Assembly: GCF_947497005.1 (NCBI RefSeq) | Contig: NZ_CANMFF010000002.1 | Coordinates: 310,001 to 374,000, forward strand | DNA length: 64,000 bases | Origin: an uncultured Ruegeria sp. | Lineage (GTDB): Bacteria > Pseudomonadota > Alphaproteobacteria > Rhodobacterales > Rhodobacteraceae | Direction of reading: 5' to 3' | Shown: piece after piece, positions 45,160-55,813 of the stretch | Position numbering within the stretch: position 1 is the first letter of the stretch | Layout of the letters: every line of letters begins with the position of its first letter | Program-made: the position numbers and the translations under genes | Notes under the pieces: generated by a model | What the model was told of the DNA's origin: nothing | Database searches by the model: none | What the model saw: the letters and a program-made list of their open reading frames with translations, nothing else

Positions 45160-47886
45160 CTATTCTCCGGTTTCCTCATCACCCTGATCGGCGATCCACG
45201 CGACGCTGACGACCACTTCGCCCTTGCCGGTGTTGAAAACCTTCACACCACCTGCCGAGCGGGAGCGGAAGGAAATACCTTCCACCGGAACCCGGATCGA
45301 CTGACCTTTGGATGTGGCCAGCATGATCTGGTCGTCGAGTTCAACCGGGAAAGAGGCAACCAGTTCTCCGCCGCGCATCGCCTTGTCCATTGCGGCAACG
45401 CCCATGCCGCCGCGTCCGCGAACCGGGTAATCGTGGCTGGAGCTCAGCTTGCCCGCGCCACCTTTAGTGATGGTCAGGATCAGGTTTTCCGCCGCTGACA
45501 TTTCGGCATAACGTTCCTGCGGCAGCAGGCTGTCGGCGTTGCCTTCCTCATCTTCGGTCTCGGCATCGTCGATAACACCGGCCACAGCACGGCGCATCTT
45601 GAGATAGGCGGCACGTTCGTCCGAATCCGCCTCGAAGTGGCGGATAACGGACATCGATACGACACGGTCGCCATTGGTCAGCCTGATGCCACGCACACCA
45701 GTGGATTCGCGTGAGTTGAAGACGCGCACGTCGGTGGTGCGGAAGCGAATTGCGCGGCCCGCATTGGTGACCAGCATCACATCCTCATCTTCCGAACAGA
45801 TGCGGGCGTTTACCAGTTCCACACCTTCGGGCAGTTTCATGGCGATTTTGCCGTTGCGGCGGACATTGGTAAAATCCGACAGGCGGTTGCGCCGCACATC
45901 GCCTGCGCTGGTGGCGAAGACGATCTGCAGGTTCTCCCATTCTTCATCCGGTACATCCACGGGCATGATCGCGGCAATGGAAACTCCGGTTGGGATCGGC
46001 AGGATGTTGACGATCGCCTTGCCCTTGCCGGTGCGGCTGGACTGCGGCAAGCGCCAGGTCTTGAGCTTGTAGACCATGCCTTCGGTGGTGAAGAACAGCA
46101 ATTGGGTATGCGTGTTCGCCACGAAGAGGTTGGTGACAACATCCTCTTCCTTGGTCTGCATCCCCGAAAGACCTTTGCCACCGCGCTTTTGCGCGCGGAA
46201 GTCGGCCAGCGGGGTCCGCTTGATGTAACCGCCTGAGGTGACGGTCACGACCATGTCTTCACGTTCGATCAGGTCCTCGTCTTCCATGTCGCCGGACCAG
46301 TCGACGATTTCGGTGCGACGCGGAACAGCGAATTGCTCGTGAACGCTGCGCAGCTCATCAGCAATGATGCTCATTATGCGTTCTCGCGAGGACAGAATAT
46401 CAAGGTATTCCTTGATCTTACCAGCCAGTTCTTCCAGCTCGTCGGTGACTTCCTTGACGCCAATTTGGGTCAGACGTTGCAGTCGAAGATCAAGGATCGC
46501 GCGGGCCTGAACCTCGGTCAGGTTATAGGTGCCGTCGTCGTTCATCTTGGACAGAGGATCGTCGATCAGGCGCAGATAGCTTTCGATCTCGGATGCGGGC
46601 CAGCGGCGGGTCATCAGCTTTTCGCGCGCTTCAGCCGCATCTGCCGACGAACGGATCGTCGCGACCACTTCATCGACGTTGGATACTGCCACGGCCAGAC
46701 CACACAGGATATGGCTGCGTTCGCGGGCCTTGCGCAGGTCGTATGCGGTACGTCGCGCGACAACATCCTCGCGGAAGTCAATGAACGAGGTCAGGAACCG
46801 GCGCAGAGTCAACTGCTCAGGCCGTCCGCCATTTAGGGCCAGCATGTTGCAGCCGAAAGACGTCTGCATCGGTGAAAAGCGGAACAGTTGGTTCAGAACC
46901 ACCTCAGGCGTTGCATCTCGTTTCAGTTCCACCACAACACGCACGCCGTTACGGTCGGATTCGTCCTGCACGTGGCTGACGCCTTCGATGCGTTTCTCGC
47001 GAACGGCTTCGGCGATCTTTTCGATCATCGCGGCCTTGTTCACCTGATAGGGAATCTCATCGACCACAATGGCGTAACGGTCTTTACGGATCTCTTCGAC
47101 GCGGGTCTTGGAGCGGATGATGACGCTGCCGCGCCCCTCAAGATAGGCTTTGCGCGCGCCTGATCGACCTAGCATAACGGCACCGGTCGGGAAATCAGGA
47201 CCGGGGACATATTCGATCAGTTGTTCTGAAGTCAGGTCCGGGTCGTCGATCAACGCCAGTGTGGCATCGACAACTTCACCAAGGTTATGCGGCGGGATGT
47301 TAGTCGCCATACCCACGGCGATACCACCGGCACCGTTGACGAGCATGTTCGGGAACCGGGCGGGCAGGACGGTCGGCTCTCTGTCCTTGCCGTCGTAGTT
47401 GTCCTGAAAATCGACTGTTTCTTTTTCGATGTCAGCCAGCAGGGCGCTTGCGGGCTTGTCCATCCGCACTTCGGTGTATCGCATGGCGGCCGGGTTATCG
47501 CCGTCCATCGAGCCAAAATTGCCTTGTCCGTCCAGCAAAGGCAAAGACATCGAGAAATCTTGCGCCATTCGCACCAAAGCGTCATAGATCGCACTGTCGC
47601 CATGGGGGTGGTATTTACCCATCACATCGCCAACCGGACGGGCCGATTTGCGGTAAGATTTGTCGTGGGTATTTCCGGTTTCGTGCATCGCATACAGGAT
47701 CCGGCGGTGCACCGGTTTCAGCCCATCACGCAGATCGGGGATCGCGCGGCTGACGATGACCGACATGGCATAATCCAGGTAGGACGTGCGCATCTCGGAT
47801 TCGATGGAGACCGTCGGGCCGTCATAGACAGGGCGCTCGGGCGGGGTTTCATCCATGTTTTCAGGAATTTCTGGCGTATCGCTCAC
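45160..47886 (-). CDS. gyrA: DNA gyrase subunit A
   Basis: GyrA is the DNA-cleaving subunit of gyrase, which supercoils DNA with GyrB. The 908-residue protein starts with a GTG. It has the winged-helix region with [17 protein letters not shown], the catalytic tyrosine in [10 protein letters not shown] (Tyr137), and the C-terminal beta-pinwheel with the GyrA box QKRGGKG. At the quinolone-resistance positions the residues are Ser98 and Asp102, equivalent to the susceptible Ser83/Asp87 of E. coli. A terminator is found at 45105-45133. An insertion of acidic residues near EDEEGNAD lies between blades, as in related alphaproteobacteria. Confidence 0.97.
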   Translation of the reverse strand: MSDTPEIPENMDETPPERPVYDGPTVSIESEMRTSYLDYAMSVIVSRAIPDLRDGLKPVHRRILYAMHETGNTHDKSYRKSARPVGDVMGKYHPHGDSAIYDALVRMAQDFSMSLPLLDGQGNFGSMDGDNPAAMRYTEVRMDKPASALLADIEKETVDFQDNYDGKDREPTVLPARFPNMLVNGAGGIAVGMATNIPPHNLGEVVDATLALIDDPDLTSEQLIEYVPGPDFPTGAVMLGRSGARKAYLEGRGSVIIRSKTRVEEIRKDRYAIVVDEIPYQVNKAAMIEKIAEAVREKRIEGVSHVQDESDRNGVRVVVELKRDATPEVVLNQLFRFSPMQTSFGCNMLALNGGRPEQLTLRRFLTSFIDFREDVVARRTAYDLRKARERSHILCGLAVAVSNVDEVVATIRSSADAAEAREKLMTRRWPASEIESYLRLIDDPLSKMNDDGTYNLTEVQARAILDLRLQRLTQIGVKEVTDELEELAGKIKEYLDILSSRERIMSIIADELRSVHEQFAVPRRTEIVDWSGDMEDEDLIEREDMVVTVTSGGYIKRTPLADFRAQKRGGKGLSGMQTKEEDVVTNLFVANTHTQLLFFTTEGMVYKLKTWRLPQSSRTGKGKAIVNILPIPTGVSIAAIMPVDVPDEEWENLQIVFATSAGDVRRNRLSDFTNVRRNGKIAMKLPEGVELVNARICSEDEDVMLVTNAGRAIRFRTTDVRVFNSRESTGVRGIRLTNGDRVVSMSVIRHFEADSDERAAYLKMRRAVAGVIDDAETEDEEGNADSLLPQERYAEMSAAENLILTITKGGAGKLSSSHDYPVRGRGGMGVAAMDKAMRGGELVASFPVELDDQIMLATSKGQSIRVPVEGISFRSRSAGGVKVFNTGKGEVVVSVAWIADQGDEETGE

Positions 47887-47991
47887 GTAAACTGCCCGTA
47901 TTTTGTGCTGGGTCTATATCTTGTGGATACACCTTATCAGACCTGGCACATAAGGTGCAAGCAAGCAGCGAATTCGCGTGAAAAAATACCC

Positions 47992-48028
47992 GTAACATCT
48001 GAGTAACATATTGTTAACTAAGGATTAG
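47992..48028. promoter_or_regulatory. Repeated GTAACAT boxes and CtrA-like site upstream of gyrA/usg
   Basis: GTAACAT occurs at 47992-47998 and again at 48003-48009, exactly 11 bp apart, and a third weaker GTTAACT follows at 48013-48019. TTAA (48014-48017), seven bases and TTAG (48025-48028) also approach the CtrA consensus TTAA-N7-TTAA. The region lies in the 192-bp gap between divergent gyrA and usg. The repeat spacing suits a protein binding one face of DNA; the factor is unknown. Confidence 0.35.
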
Positions 48029-48078
48029 GGTGTTTGCATGTTACCTTGAAGAGACCTTGCAACAAACCGGAGGTCCGT

Positions 48079-48348
48079 ATGAAGCCAAGTGAAACCGAAT
48101 TGATGCTAAAAGGCTACGGTCTGACAACGGCGGAATTCTTCTATCATATGCCCGACTATATCCACGTGTTGAACACGTTCATCTGGCAGGATTACGACCT
48201 GGCGCCGGATCATCCCAAGCTGTTCGAGTTCATTGATTTCTGGCAGCGCGAAATTGAAGGTCCGCTGCATTCCGTCAAATTCACTCACCGGAAGATGATT
48301 GCCCCGGGCGAGTGGCGCAACATGGTCGGTGAGTTTCGCGTGAATTGA
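48079..48348 (+). CDS. usg: Usg family protein
   Basis: The 89-residue protein matches the small alphaproteobacterial Usg family, with MLKGYGLTTAEFFYHMPD, FIWQDYDLAPDHPKL and FWQREIEGPLHSV. The role is unknown; the name comes from its place near tryptophan genes in other species. ATG 48079 follows GGAGG at good spacing, so an open frame 15 codons longer is rejected. It is divergent from gyrA and followed 101 bp later by the SYLF gene. Confidence 0.88.
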   Translation: MKPSETELMLKGYGLTTAEFFYHMPDYIHVLNTFIWQDYDLAPDHPKLFEFIDFWQREIEGPLHSVKFTHRKMIAPGEWRNMVGEFRVN

Positions 48349-48449
48349 ACGACCATCAATGCCTGCCTGAGCATCGAAATATCAGTTCTCATTTGAGGCA
48401 AGTGAAGTAAGGTGGCGGCCAATCAGTTGGTCTTACACGGAAACTCACC

Positions 48450-49145
48450 ATGCCCAGAGCCATTTTCCTTGCTGTTGCGTTTTGCCTGTGTGGCCCTGCG
48501 ATTGCCGAAGGTGTTCTGGACAAGATCAAGAAGGGCGCCAAGAATACCGCAGACGCGATCGGTCACGGGGCGGAAAGCGTAGGGAATACAATCGACAAAG
48601 GTGCCGCAGCAGTCGATGAGACCATCGATTCCACCTCGGAGTTGCTTGCAAACGAGGCTACGCCGGAAGAAACGCGCGCCAAGCTTGACGTGATGGCGGG
48701 CGACATTCTGGATCTGCTGCTGGCTAAAAACCCCGAAGCGCAATCACTCTATGAGGTCAGTGCTGGCTATGCGGCGTTCGACTCGCGCAAGATTTCTGTT
48801 TTTCCGGTATCGGCAGGCTATGGGCGCGGTGTGGCCGTGTCGAAAGACACCGGGCAGCACACGTATATGAACATGGGGACGGGTGGGGTTGGCGGCGCCA
48901 TCGGCATAGGTGGCTTCGAGACCAAATTCGTGATCCTGTTCGAAACCCCGGCTGACTTGGAGAATTTTATCGCCCATGGCTATGACGCAACAGCGGAAAC
49001 CGGTGCTATGTATGGTGAAGATAAAACGGGTGAAACTGTGCGTTTTACCGACGGGCGTTCTTTTTTCGTGCTCAATAAGAAGGGATGGCGGGTATCGGCC
49101 GGCGCGTCCGGCTCGAAATTCTGGAAATCGCCCGAACTGAATTGA
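48450..49145 (+). CDS. Secreted SYLF-domain (YSC84-like) protein
   Basis: The 231-residue protein has a cleavable signal peptide (to about residue 20, GPAIAEG), then an amphipathic segment with IKKGAKNTADAIGHGAESVGNTIDKGAA, typical of surface-associated helices, and a C-terminal SYLF domain with SAGYAAFDSRKISVFPVSAGYGRGVAV. The domain binds lipids in eukaryotic relatives. The helical extension differs from the SYLF lipoprotein at 18325-18897. It ends one base before the convergent radical SAM gene. Confidence 0.85.
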   Translation: MPRAIFLAVAFCLCGPAIAEGVLDKIKKGAKNTADAIGHGAESVGNTIDKGAAAVDETIDSTSELLANEATPEETRAKLDVMAGDILDLLLAKNPEAQSLYEVSAGYAAFDSRKISVFPVSAGYGRGVAVSKDTGQHTYMNMGTGGVGGAIGIGGFETKFVILFETPADLENFIAHGYDATAETGAMYGEDKTGETVRFTDGRSFFVLNKKGWRVSAGASGSKFWKSPELN

Positions 49146-50099
49146 TCAGCCAGAACAACTAGCCCCGCCCAAGACACAGAATTTGGCGCAATGAGGGTGG
49201 TTCAAATGCACGTCGGCCTCGGCCTCGGCCAGGGTTTGGCCCATTTCAAACTCCGGCTCGTAGGGCAGAAGGGTACATGCCAGCACGGCAGGTTTTTCGG
49301 CCCCCTTACGCTTGACCACCATTCGGGCGCTGGCACACATGACGGCGTCGGGCGATTTATCCAGAATTCCCCAGCAGGCCGTGGTGATTTCGGGGACCTC
49401 GACAGTATCGTCCATTTCTGGGAACAGAACGGTCTGAGCCGGATCTTGCGGGTCAATGTCAAAGCTGTGCTTTGTAAAGAACTTGGCATAGCCCGCACGG
49501 CTTTCCGCATCTGAATCACTCCACACAGAACGTCCAGCGATGGCCATGTTGAAACCGTGGTCGCGCAACCATTCCATCCCGGTGACGGTTTTGTCAAAGC
49601 TACCTTTGCCGCGTTCTTCGTCATGCAGAGCAGGGAGGAAGTGATCGACGGAAATGCGCAGAGTCAGCTTGTCGTTGTAATCCTTCTGCAACGCCAGCAA
49701 CCCGTCGCGCATTTTGGGGCGCATCATGGGTGCCATTGCATTGGTCAGGATCAGGACTTCATATCCACGCTCCAGCGCGGCGCGAGTCATGTCGATCATG
49801 TCGGGGTTCATAAAGGGCTCGCCACCGGTAAACCCGATCTCACGCACGGGCCAGTTGCGAGCTTCGATCTGATCTAAGTAGTCACGAACCTCGTCGCCTG
49901 TAATGTAAACCAAGGCATCGTTGGTCGGGCTGCTGGCAATATAACAGTTCACACATTCAATGTTGCACAGCGTACCGGTATTGAACCAAAGGGTTTCGGG
50001 CTTTGTCAGGGAAACCGTTGCGCGGGTCTGGCCGTCAGCTGTCACCGATTTGTTTTTAAACTTGCCGATATTGGCAAGCTGAGGGGCGTTGTCTTTCAT
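49146..50099 (-). CDS. Radical SAM protein with extra C-terminal cysteines
   Basis: The 317-residue protein has the radical S-adenosylmethionine core: CNIECVNC (Cys45, Cys49, Cys52; CX3CX2C) binding the 4Fe-4S cluster and GFTGGEP (89-95) for SAM contact. Six additional cysteines (242, 255, 275, 304, 308, 315) cluster in the C-terminal quarter, ending in CAKFCVLGGASCSG, which suggests at least one auxiliary iron-sulfur cluster. They do not fit the standard SPASM spacing as I read it. No obvious substrate peptide or partner is adjacent; zwf is divergent 164 bp away. Substrate unknown. Confidence 0.88.
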   Translation of the reverse strand: MKDNAPQLANIGKFKNKSVTADGQTRATVSLTKPETLWFNTGTLCNIECVNCYIASSPTNDALVYITGDEVRDYLDQIEARNWPVREIGFTGGEPFMNPDMIDMTRAALERGYEVLILTNAMAPMMRPKMRDGLLALQKDYNDKLTLRISVDHFLPALHDEERGKGSFDKTVTGMEWLRDHGFNMAIAGRSVWSDSDAESRAGYAKFFTKHSFDIDPQDPAQTVLFPEMDDTVEVPEITTACWGILDKSPDAVMCASARMVVKRKGAEKPAVLACTLLPYEPEFEMGQTLAEAEADVHLNHPHCAKFCVLGGASCSG

Positions 50100-50262
50100 T
50101 CCCGCATCCGGTTCTTTGAAATCGTCGATCTGATCTAGCCCTTTGTTGCGGATTTGGTAAGGGTGACGCAGCGGTTCTGACAGAGTTTTGATCAGCGCGG
50201 TTTATTGCTGTATGGTTGCGCTAACATTGGACATGCCAATAGGGGCGGGGTAAGGACAATTT

Positions 50263-51711
50263 ATGGTTTCACGCGTCATACCTGTTGATCCCTTTGATCT
50301 GATCATTTTCGGCGGCACCGGTGATCTGGCACAGCGCAAGATCCTGCCTGCGCTCTACCGTCGCTTTTGCGCCGGACAATGGCATGAGGATGCGAAGATT
50401 ATCGCGGCGGCGCGTTCTGGTCATTCCGCAGAGGATTTTCGCCGGATGGTCGCAGAATCGCTTCACCGGCACGCCTCGGCCCGGGATTCCCAGGCCTTGA
50501 TCCGGTTCTTGCAGCGGGTCGACTATGTTCCGCTGGATGCAATGTCGACGGCAGGCTGGGAATTGCTGGGCGAAAAACTTTCACCCAATCGCGTTCGCGC
50601 ATTTTATTTCTCAGTTGGTCCCAGTTTATTCGGATCTCTGGCCAAGCGGGTCCGGGCCTATAATCTGGCGACGGAAGACACGCGCATTGTGGTGGAAAAG
50701 CCGTTCGGGCATGATCTGGACAGTGCGCGGGAACTAAACGCCACACTGGCTGCGCATTTTGATGAAAATCAGATTTACCGGATCGACCATTATCTGGGCA
50801 AGGAAACCGTTCAGAACCTGATGGCCGTGCGGTTTGGCAATATGCTGTTCGAACCGCTCTGGAACAGCCAGTATGTTGATCATATCCAGATTACGGTCGC
50901 GGAAACCGTCGGAATTGCCGGGCGCGAGGAATACTATGAACGTGCGGGCGCAATGCGCGACATGATGCAGAATCACCTGATGCAGTTGCTCTGCCTGATT
51001 GCAATGGAACCTCCTGCAAAGTTCGATCCTGACGCGGTAAGAGATGAAAAACTCAAGGTGATCCGGGCGCTTGATCCGGTTGAACCACATCACATCGTGC
51101 GGGGCCAGTTTGCGGCGGGGCCGGATGGGCCAGGTTACCGCGAATGTGTTGGCAATCCGCGTTCGACCACCGAAAGCTATGTGGCGCTGAAGGCCCATAT
51201 CAGCAATTGGCGATGGGCGGGGACGCCGTTTTACCTGCGCACGGGCAAGCGGCTGGTGGCGCGCTCTTCGGTGATCAATGTGATGTTCAAGGACGCTCCG
51301 CATTCGATCTTCGGGGAAGAAGCCGGGCGTCACGCCAATGCACTTTCGATCCGGTTGCAGCCCAATGAAGGGATCACTTTGAAGGTAACGATCAAAGAAC
51401 CGGGTCAGGGTGGGATGCGCCTGATCGACGTGCCTTTGGATATGAGTTTTGCCGAAGCACTGGGGCCGGAAAATCAGGACCCGCCAGATGCTTACGAACG
51501 CCTTGTTATGGATGTGATCCGAGGCAACCAAACGCTGTTCATGCGTGGCGACGAGGTCGAGGCCGCCTGGGCCTGGACCGATCCGATCATCGCGGGATGG
51601 CTGGCGCGTGGAGACGTGCCGAAACCTTATGACAGCGGCAGCACAGGGCCGGGCGACGCCGAGCTGCTGATGAAACGGGACGGTCGCCACTGGCAAGGAA
51701 TTAAGCCATGA
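50263..51711 (+). CDS. zwf: Glucose-6-phosphate 1-dehydrogenase
   Basis: Zwf oxidises glucose 6-phosphate to 6-phosphogluconolactone and reduces NADP. The 482-residue enzyme has the nucleotide-binding GGTGDLAQRKILPALY, the active-site signature RIDHYLGKE, VVEKPFGHDL and a C-terminal RLVMDVIRG. It opens a three-gene operon, overlapping pgl by four bases. In Roseobacters glucose is mainly used through the Entner-Doudoroff pathway, which begins here; edd and eda are not in the window. Confidence 0.96.
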   Translation: MVSRVIPVDPFDLIIFGGTGDLAQRKILPALYRRFCAGQWHEDAKIIAAARSGHSAEDFRRMVAESLHRHASARDSQALIRFLQRVDYVPLDAMSTAGWELLGEKLSPNRVRAFYFSVGPSLFGSLAKRVRAYNLATEDTRIVVEKPFGHDLDSARELNATLAAHFDENQIYRIDHYLGKETVQNLMAVRFGNMLFEPLWNSQYVDHIQITVAETVGIAGREEYYERAGAMRDMMQNHLMQLLCLIAMEPPAKFDPDAVRDEKLKVIRALDPVEPHHIVRGQFAAGPDGPGYRECVGNPRSTTESYVALKAHISNWRWAGTPFYLRTGKRLVARSSVINVMFKDAPHSIFGEEAGRHANALSIRLQPNEGITLKVTIKEPGQGGMRLIDVPLDMSFAEALGPENQDPPDAYERLVMDVIRGNQTLFMRGDEVEAAWAWTDPIIAGWLARGDVPKPYDSGSTGPGDAELLMKRDGRHWQGIKP

Positions 51712-52379
51712 AAATTCAGGAATATGCCGACCGGGAAATGCTTGCCATTGACGTGGCAAATGTGTTGGCAGGTGAGCTTGAGGCCGCATTGTTGCATCAC
51801 GACACGGTGGCGCTGGCGGTTCCCGGCGGGACAACACCGGGGCCGGTGTTTGACAGCCTGTGCGCGGCTGATCTCGAGTGGGATCGCGTGCGTGTATTGC
51901 CAACCGATGAGCGCTGTGTGCCGGCGGACCACGAGCGCTCGAACGAGCGTCTGATCCGCGAGAGACTGCTGACCAGCCGGGCATCCGTGGCGCAGTATAT
52001 TCCGCTTTTTGTCCCGGGCGCAGAGCCTGAAGCGGCATTGCCAGAAATTGAATCTCTGATTGCGCCAGTGCTGCCATTGTCCGTTCTTGTCCTTGGGATG
52101 GGGGAGGATATGCATACGGCCTCGTTGTTCCCCGGAATGGACGGGCTGGCCGAGGCCCTGGACAGCCACGCGCCTATCTTGACCGTTGCCCGAACCGATG
52201 TGCAACCAGAGGCTCGTATTTCCATGACCGCCCCAGTGCTGGACGGGGCCTTGTCGAAACATCTGATCATCTACGGGCAAGCGAAACGCAACGTTTTGGA
52301 AAAGGCCATGTCCATACTTCCAGAAGAGGCACCGATCGCCGCTGTTGTCAGTGGCATGACGGTCCATTGGGCGGAGTGA
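51708..52379 (+). CDS. pgl: 6-phosphogluconolactonase
   Basis: Pgl hydrolyses the lactone made by Zwf to 6-phosphogluconate. The 223-residue protein has [15 protein letters not shown] near the N-terminus, PTDERCVP, and [15 protein letters not shown], where the family usually has GEDGH, so a methionine replaces glycine. Its ATG overlaps zwf by four bases and pgi follows after four bases. The short substrate path Zwf to Pgl in one operon makes sense because the lactone is reactive. Confidence 0.94.
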   Translation: MKIQEYADREMLAIDVANVLAGELEAALLHHDTVALAVPGGTTPGPVFDSLCAADLEWDRVRVLPTDERCVPADHERSNERLIRERLLTSRASVAQYIPLFVPGAEPEAALPEIESLIAPVLPLSVLVLGMGEDMHTASLFPGMDGLAEALDSHAPILTVARTDVQPEARISMTAPVLDGALSKHLIIYGQAKRNVLEKAMSILPEEAPIAAVVSGMTVHWAE

Positions 52380-52383
52380 GGCA

Positions 52384-53988
52384 ATGCAACTGGACGCTCT
52401 GAAAACGCTGGCGGCCGCTGACCGTCGAATCTTTGATCTGTTTGCAGAGGATGCAGCCCGGGCCGGGGTGTTTTCAGCCTCAACAGGGGATATGCTGTTC
52501 GATTATTCAAAAACGCAAATCGATGAAGACGTGCGCGCTGCACTCATACAATTGTGCGAAGACGCCGGTTTGGCAGCGCGGCGCGATGCGATGTTTGCCG
52601 GGAAAAAGATCAACGAAACCGAAGGGCGCGCAGTGCTACACACCGCCTTGCGCAACCTTGATGGCGGACCGGTCGAAGTAGACGGTCAGGACGTCATGCC
52701 CGACGTTCTGGACACGCTGCAACGGATGCGCGTGTTTGCCGAAGAAATACGCGGTGGCGCCATCGCAGGGGCAGGGGGCAGCTTTACCGATGTGGTGAAT
52801 ATCGGCATCGGTGGATCGGATCTTGGGCCGGTCATGGCCACGCAGGCACTGGCGCCTTATCATGATGGGCCGCGCGTACATTATGTCTCGAACGTGGATG
52901 GGGCCCATATCGCAGACAAATTGCGCCAGTTGGACCCGACGCGGACACTGGTGATTGTCGCCTCAAAGACCTTCACCACAATCGAAACGATGACCAATGC
53001 GCGGACAGCCCGCGCCTGGATGTCCGAAGGCGGGGGGGATCCATCCCGGCAGTTTGCCGCCGTATCCAGCGCGTTGGACAAGACGCAGGCCTTTGGGATT
53101 CCCGAGGCGCATGTGTTTGGTTTCGCCGATTGGGTTGGCGGGCGTTATTCAATCTGGGGGCCGGTCGGCTTACCGGTCATGATTGCAGTCGGTTCAAACG
53201 CATTTGATGCGTTTCTGCGCGGTGGGCAGGCGATGGATCTGCACTTTCGCTCGGCAGACTGGATTGAAAACATGCCGGTGATGCTGGCGCTGGTCGGCAT
53301 CTGGCATCGTCAGATTCTGGGCCATACCAGCCGCGCGGTTTTGCCCTATGATCAGCGTCTGCTGCGTCTGCCCGCGTATTTCCAGCAACTAGAAATGGAA
53401 TCCAACGGCAAATCCGTGGCGATGGACGGATCATCCCTGACCATTCCTTCAGGGCCCGTCGTTTGGGGCGAGCCCGGCACCAATGGCCAACACGCTTTTT
53501 ATCAGCTGATCCATCAGGGTACGGATGTCATTCCCTGCGAGTTCATGGTCGCCGCCGAGGGGCACGAACCCGAGCTGACCCATCACCACCGCCTGCTTTT
53601 GGCCAACTGTCTGGCGCAGTCCGAAGCTTTGATGCGCGGTCGCTCTCTCGATGAAGCCTGTGAGCGCATGGCGGATAAGGGGTTGCAAGGCGGAGAATTG
53701 GATCGACAGGCCCGACACCGGGTGTTTTCAGGCAACCGCCCTTCGACAACGCTTATTTATCCGAAACTCACTCCGTTCGTTCTGGGGCAGATTATCGCGC
53801 TCTATGAGCATCGCGTGTTTGTCGAAGGTGTTCTGCTGGACATCAATTCCTTCGACCAATGGGGCGTGGAATTGGGCAAAGAACTGGCCAGCTCGCTTGG
53901 ACCTATCGTTGATGGTGGCGAAAGCGCAGAAGGCAAGGATGGATCGACCGCCGCATTGGTCGCCTACGCGTTGAAACACCGGGATTAA
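52384..53988 (+). CDS. pgi: Glucose-6-phosphate isomerase
   Basis: Pgi interconverts glucose 6-phosphate and fructose 6-phosphate. The 534-residue cytoplasmic enzyme has [25 protein letters not shown] and the signatures [18 protein letters not shown] and [25 protein letters not shown] (the last cut here only in description). With zwf and pgl upstream, it lets triose-derived fructose 6-phosphate be recycled into the Entner-Doudoroff route. The operon ends at the terminator at 53997-54032. Confidence 0.96.
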   Translation: MQLDALKTLAAADRRIFDLFAEDAARAGVFSASTGDMLFDYSKTQIDEDVRAALIQLCEDAGLAARRDAMFAGKKINETEGRAVLHTALRNLDGGPVEVDGQDVMPDVLDTLQRMRVFAEEIRGGAIAGAGGSFTDVVNIGIGGSDLGPVMATQALAPYHDGPRVHYVSNVDGAHIADKLRQLDPTRTLVIVASKTFTTIETMTNARTARAWMSEGGGDPSRQFAAVSSALDKTQAFGIPEAHVFGFADWVGGRYSIWGPVGLPVMIAVGSNAFDAFLRGGQAMDLHFRSADWIENMPVMLALVGIWHRQILGHTSRAVLPYDQRLLRLPAYFQQLEMESNGKSVAMDGSSLTIPSGPVVWGEPGTNGQHAFYQLIHQGTDVIPCEFMVAAEGHEPELTHHHRLLLANCLAQSEALMRGRSLDEACERMADKGLQGGELDRQARHRVFSGNRPSTTLIYPKLTPFVLGQIIALYEHRVFVEGVLLDINSFDQWGVELGKELASSLGPIVDGGESAEGKDGSTAALVAYALKHRD

Positions 53989-53996
53989 CGATCGGA

Positions 53997-54032
53997 AATG
54001 CAGCCTGCAACCATGGTGGGCTGCATTCTTTT
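53997..54032 (+). terminator. Intrinsic terminator of zwf-pgl-pgi
   Basis: AATGCAGCC (53997-54005) pairs perfectly with GGCTGCATT (54019-54027), followed by CTTTTA. It begins nine bases after the pgi stop and marks the end of the operon. Confidence 0.8.
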
Positions 54033-54167
54033 ATTGTCAGACAATTAAATGATTGGCAGGGTTCCTTTTTAGGAAACGACTGGATTGACGCGATGGGGTG
54101 CGCCCCTAGCTGTGAATGTCAGGTGGAAAAGGCAGGGGTTAGCTAAGGCCCCGCCATTGACGGGAGG

Positions 54168-55793
54168 ATGTCCATGCTGGGACAGATGATGACGCAGCCC
54201 CTGCTGATTTCGTCACTGATCGATCATGCAGAACGCTACCATGGTCAGACCGAGATAATCTCGGTGGAAACAGATGGAACGGTTACCAAAACCAATTGGT
54301 CCGAGATCGCTGTGAATGCGCGACGATTGGCATCGGCTCTGACGACTCTGGGTCTGGAGCCGCAGGACAGGGTCGGGACGCTGGCTTGGAACAACCGGCG
54401 ACATCTTGAGATCTATTATGCTACTTCTGGCGCAGGCTATGTCTGCCACACGGTCAATCCCCGCCTGTTTCCTGAGCAGTTAACCTATATCATCAACCAC
54501 GCTCAGGACCGGGTGCTGTTCTTTGACGCGACATTCGTTCCACTGGTTGCCGCCCTGCATGGCGCTCTGACCGAGGTTCGGCATTTTGTCCTAATGGGCC
54601 CTCGAAATGAAGAGGTCGCGGCCCAGATTCCCGACCTTAAATTCTATGACGAACTGATCGAGACCGGCGAAGCAGATTTCAAGTGGCCCGATCTGGATGA
54701 AAACACCGCCTGCGGCCTGTGCTATACCTCGGGGACGACCGGCAATCCCAAAGGCGTGCTGTATTCTCACAGATCGACCTTGTTGCACAGCTTTGCGTCG
54801 AATACGCGGGACGTGATCGGGTATTCGGCCATGGATGTTGTGATGCCTGTTGTGCCGATGTTCCACGTCAACGCTTGGGGCTCACCCTATGCCTGTGCCA
54901 TGTCCGGATCGCGGCTTGTATTGCCCGGGCCAGATTTGCATGGTGAGGCACTTGTTAATCTGATCGACACCTACGGCATAACTCTGGCTATGGGCGTGCC
55001 GACCATCTGGCAGGGATTGCTGGCCCATGCGGCCAACTGCGGGACGGAACTGAAAAGCCTCGACCGGACAGTGATTGGCGGTGCTGCCTGTCCCCCTTCG
55101 ATGATCGAAACTTTCCGTGAAACCTACGGCGTTGACACTGTTCACGCGTGGGGCATGAGCGAGATGAGCCCGCTGGGCACGGCAAATTACCCATTGGCCA
55201 AACATCAGGAATTGCCGATTGCAGACCAACACATGATCCGCCTGAGCCAAGGGAGACCGCCGTTTGGTGTCGAACTGAAAATCGTCGATGACGATGGCAA
55301 CGATCTGCCTCATGACGGCGAAACGCAGGGCGACCTGATGGTACGGGGGCACTGGGTTCTGGACAGCTATTTTTTATTGCAGGATCAAGACCTGCTACGG
55401 AACGGCTGGTTCGCGACGGGGGATGTCGCAACTTTGGACCCGGACGGTTACATGACCATTCGCGACAGGTCCAAAGACATCATCAAGTCCGGTGGGGAAT
55501 GGATCAGTTCGGTTGAGCTAGAGAATATCGCCGTGGCGCACCCAAAGCTGGCAACAGCCGCCGTGGTTGGCGTGCCGCATCCAAAATGGGACGAACGGCC
55601 TTTGCTGATTGCCGTAAAAGCTGACGGTGAAGACCCAAGCGAGCAGGATTTGCTGGCGTTCTTTGATGGCAAAATCGCCAGATGGCAGATTCCGGACAAA
55701 GTGGTCTTTGTCGATGCACTGCCACTGAATGCTACAGGGAAGGTGTTGAAACGCAATCTGCGCGCGGACTTCAAGGATGCTCTGACGGGCTAA
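54168..55793 (+). CDS. Long/medium-chain acyl-CoA ligase
   Basis: The 541-residue protein belongs to the adenylate-forming acyl-CoA synthetases, of the AlkK/FadD-like subgroup used for medium- and long-chain fatty acids. It shows YTSGTTGNPKGVLYSH, HAWGMSEMSPLG, GWFATGDVATLD, RSKDIIKSGGEWIS and the C-terminal catalytic lysine in LNATGKVLKRNLR. GGGAGG stands just upstream of the tandem ATG codons at 54168 and 54174. It is monocistronic as far as can be seen and convergent with the tRNA-Asn genes. Confidence 0.92.
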   Translation: MSMLGQMMTQPLLISSLIDHAERYHGQTEIISVETDGTVTKTNWSEIAVNARRLASALTTLGLEPQDRVGTLAWNNRRHLEIYYATSGAGYVCHTVNPRLFPEQLTYIINHAQDRVLFFDATFVPLVAALHGALTEVRHFVLMGPRNEEVAAQIPDLKFYDELIETGEADFKWPDLDENTACGLCYTSGTTGNPKGVLYSHRSTLLHSFASNTRDVIGYSAMDVVMPVVPMFHVNAWGSPYACAMSGSRLVLPGPDLHGEALVNLIDTYGITLAMGVPTIWQGLLAHAANCGTELKSLDRTVIGGAACPPSMIETFRETYGVDTVHAWGMSEMSPLGTANYPLAKHQELPIADQHMIRLSQGRPPFGVELKIVDDDGNDLPHDGETQGDLMVRGHWVLDSYFLLQDQDLLRNGWFATGDVATLDPDGYMTIRDRSKDIIKSGGEWISSVELENIAVAHPKLATAAVVGVPHPKWDERPLLIAVKADGEDPSEQDLLAFFDGKIARWQIPDKVVFVDALPLNATGKVLKRNLRADFKDALTG

Positions 55794-55813
55794 CGTTGCA
55801 GTCTTAAGGAAAA

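Noticed and set aside
45160..47886. Quinolone-resistance change in GyrA
   Set aside because: Ser98 and Asp102 match the susceptible residues at both key positions.
50734..52077. Long minus-strand reading frame antisense to zwf and pgl
   Set aside because: It covers conserved active-site regions of both plus-strand genes and shows low-complexity histidine/arginine content typical of antisense frames.
51708..52379. Inactive Pgl because GEDGH reads GEDMH
   Set aside because: The change is at a single position next to conserved ones, the rest of the protein is intact, and the operon context supports an active lactonase.
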